Positions 62,621 to 64,000 of a DNA stretch of 64,000 nucleotides are shown one piece after another. The first letter of the stretch is position 1, and every line of letters begins with the position of its first letter. This stretch comes from Vitellaria paradoxa. Its lineage: Eukaryota; Streptophyta; Magnoliopsida; Ericales; Sapotaceae. Location of the stretch: assembly GCA_019916065.1 (NCBI GenBank), contig CM034238.1, positions 5,870,363-5,934,362 on the forward strand, read 5' to 3'. The notes under the pieces are model-generated. The model did no database searches. It saw nothing but the letters and a program-made list of their open reading frames with translations, and was not told the origin of the DNA. The position numbers and the translations under genes are program-made.

Positions 62621-64000
62621 GTTGTATGGACTCTTCTAAATACCCGTGTCAAATACTTGACACTTGAACAAAATACTAAGGTAAAGCCATAAAGGTATGG
62701 CATACGTGTTACAATATAATTGATCGATTATATCAATACAAGATATTTAGTAATTCAATTATAGCTCATAGTTACGCATAAAACTTATATTTTATACATG
62801 AGATACTCTAACAGAACTTTGTTAATACTAAATTATCCTATAAAATAAAATATTTTCCCGTGTCCTTGTACTTTGATTAATAGAATTGATAGATACGACC
62901 ACTTGACATGTATTTGTATCCGACATCCGTATCCCACCTCATGTTTTGTCAACTAATTCAACCATTGTGAATTTATGAGGCATAAACTCAAATGCCCAAA
63001 TGCATAATGACTGACCATGCATTGAATCCTCCACAAGAAGTGTTTTCTCTTCCATCTGAAAAGTCAATGAAGCTTTTCTTGATTCAGGTTTTACATCAAA
63101 CATAGAGCGCAAACAAGGTATCCAGGTCACTCTTCAATATAATCAGTAGACCAAATAGAATCCTGCTTCCATACTTTCTTGGAAACTACTATCAAACTTC
63201 TGTGCGATACTCAACAAGGTCATGTAAGTTTCGTGACCATATCCTTCGTTGTTTTGTGGAAAAATTTAATAAGTTTACATGAAATTTCTCCAAGAACAAA
63301 ACAAGCAATTCCCAGGAAATTCAAACTTAACAACCCTTCTCCACCAAAGATGTCGAAAACGAAATACAAGCCAAGGAAAATTTATCAGTATGATTCTACC
63401 CAACTTATTCCATTTGACCCGCGCACACAGTCAACCCACAAAAGTAATGCAAAAACTATAAATATATTTGACCTATAGAAACAGAACATTGAATGTTGAA
63501 CAGACTACAACGAAATTTATTTTGTCCGGCGTGAAAGGATTGGAGAAAATTTCTATCTAATATCTAATTAATGACCTCTTAACTGGACAGTCCAAGTAAA
63601 CACCTAACTTTTATAAACAAACAGTGTCAATAGAGATCTACAAAAACCAGTCTTCAATACCAGAAGACAAAATCCATAGTATCATCTGGGTTTCTTTTAA
63701 AAAAAATGGTGATGACAACTGCTGCAGTCTGAACACATTAAACCAAGAAGTCCCGGTCTTCCAGAGCAGCCGCTCTGGATGGCAATCTTTTTACACATGT
63801 TGAAATCAAACAATGTCCAATGACAAGCATCGGTTAAAAATTTTATGGATACGAAAATACTAATATTCAACACCAAAATTTTAGGAAGCACCCAAGAATA
63901 TACCCACCATTTTCGGATGCAAGATCAACACGAGAAATGGGAGAGCTGTGGAATCAACACATACTAGTCAATGCCGCTTTAAGAACTCAAAATTTCTAAA
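62621..64000. other. Right end of the window, no gene supported
   Basis: AT-rich sequence without recognisable motifs. Short open frames (for example 63697-63891 on the minus strand, 63179-63478 on the plus strand) show no family similarity. It may hold the 3' UTR of a further gene outside the window, but nothing here shows it. Confidence 0.4.

Overview
This window is nuclear DNA from a flowering plant, most likely a eudicot. The evidence is AT-rich sequence, GT-AG introns from about 0.1 to 7.7 kb, plant-only gene families (GPI-anchored lipid-transfer protein, ALD1-type aminotransferase, F-box/kelch protein of the At1g22040 type), and plant transposons (an L1-type LINE, an Au-like SINE, Helitron ends, hAT and MITE elements). 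I cannot name the species. Gene models were built by hand from protein similarity remembered from known families plus splice-site phase; every model given with exon positions keeps one open frame across all junctions.

Layout. 1-14.4 kb: 3' part of a PP2C-type protein phosphatase gene (+). Its 7.7-kb intron carries Helitron-like sequences, MITEs and a 5'-truncated antisense LINE; another intron holds a LINE fragment and G-rich repeats. 14.4-22 kb: intergenic, with a 1.9-kb non-autonomous hAT element between perfect 8-bp target duplications. 22.1-24.3 kb: GPI-anchored lipid-transfer-like protein (+). 24.3-30.6 kb: intergenic, with two minisatellites, gene-like scraps and a MITE. 30.7-31.2 kb: intronless plastid-type DnaJ protein (+). 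32-33.3 kb: a 1.3-kb inverted-repeat element. 34.2-45 kb: a tandem segmental duplication of the block CAF1 - mS23 - last exon of TGS1. 44.8-47.7 kb: TGS1-like cap methyltransferase (-). 47.7-52.6 kb: intergenic. 52.7-56.9 kb: F-box/kelch gene (+) with a 2.5-kb 5' UTR intron full of transposons. 57.9-61.4 kb: ALD1-like aminotransferase (-), ten exons. 61.4-64 kb: ALD1 promoter side and short tandem repeats.

The most informative structure is the 34-45 kb duplication. Copy A keeps mS23 intact but its CAF1 is broken; copy B keeps CAF1 intact but retains only a scrap of an mS23 intron. The duplication breakpoint lies in the last TGS1 intron, so copy A also holds an orphan TGS1 terminal exon. Comparing the copies shows which insertions came after the duplication.

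The genes do not form a pathway or cluster. CAF1 (deadenylation) and TGS1 (cap hypermethylation) both act on RNA and ALD1 acts in systemic immunity, but nothing in the sequence links them. I found no complete tRNA, rRNA, CRISPR or biosynthetic cluster and no convincing new biological system; the novelty is in genome structure.
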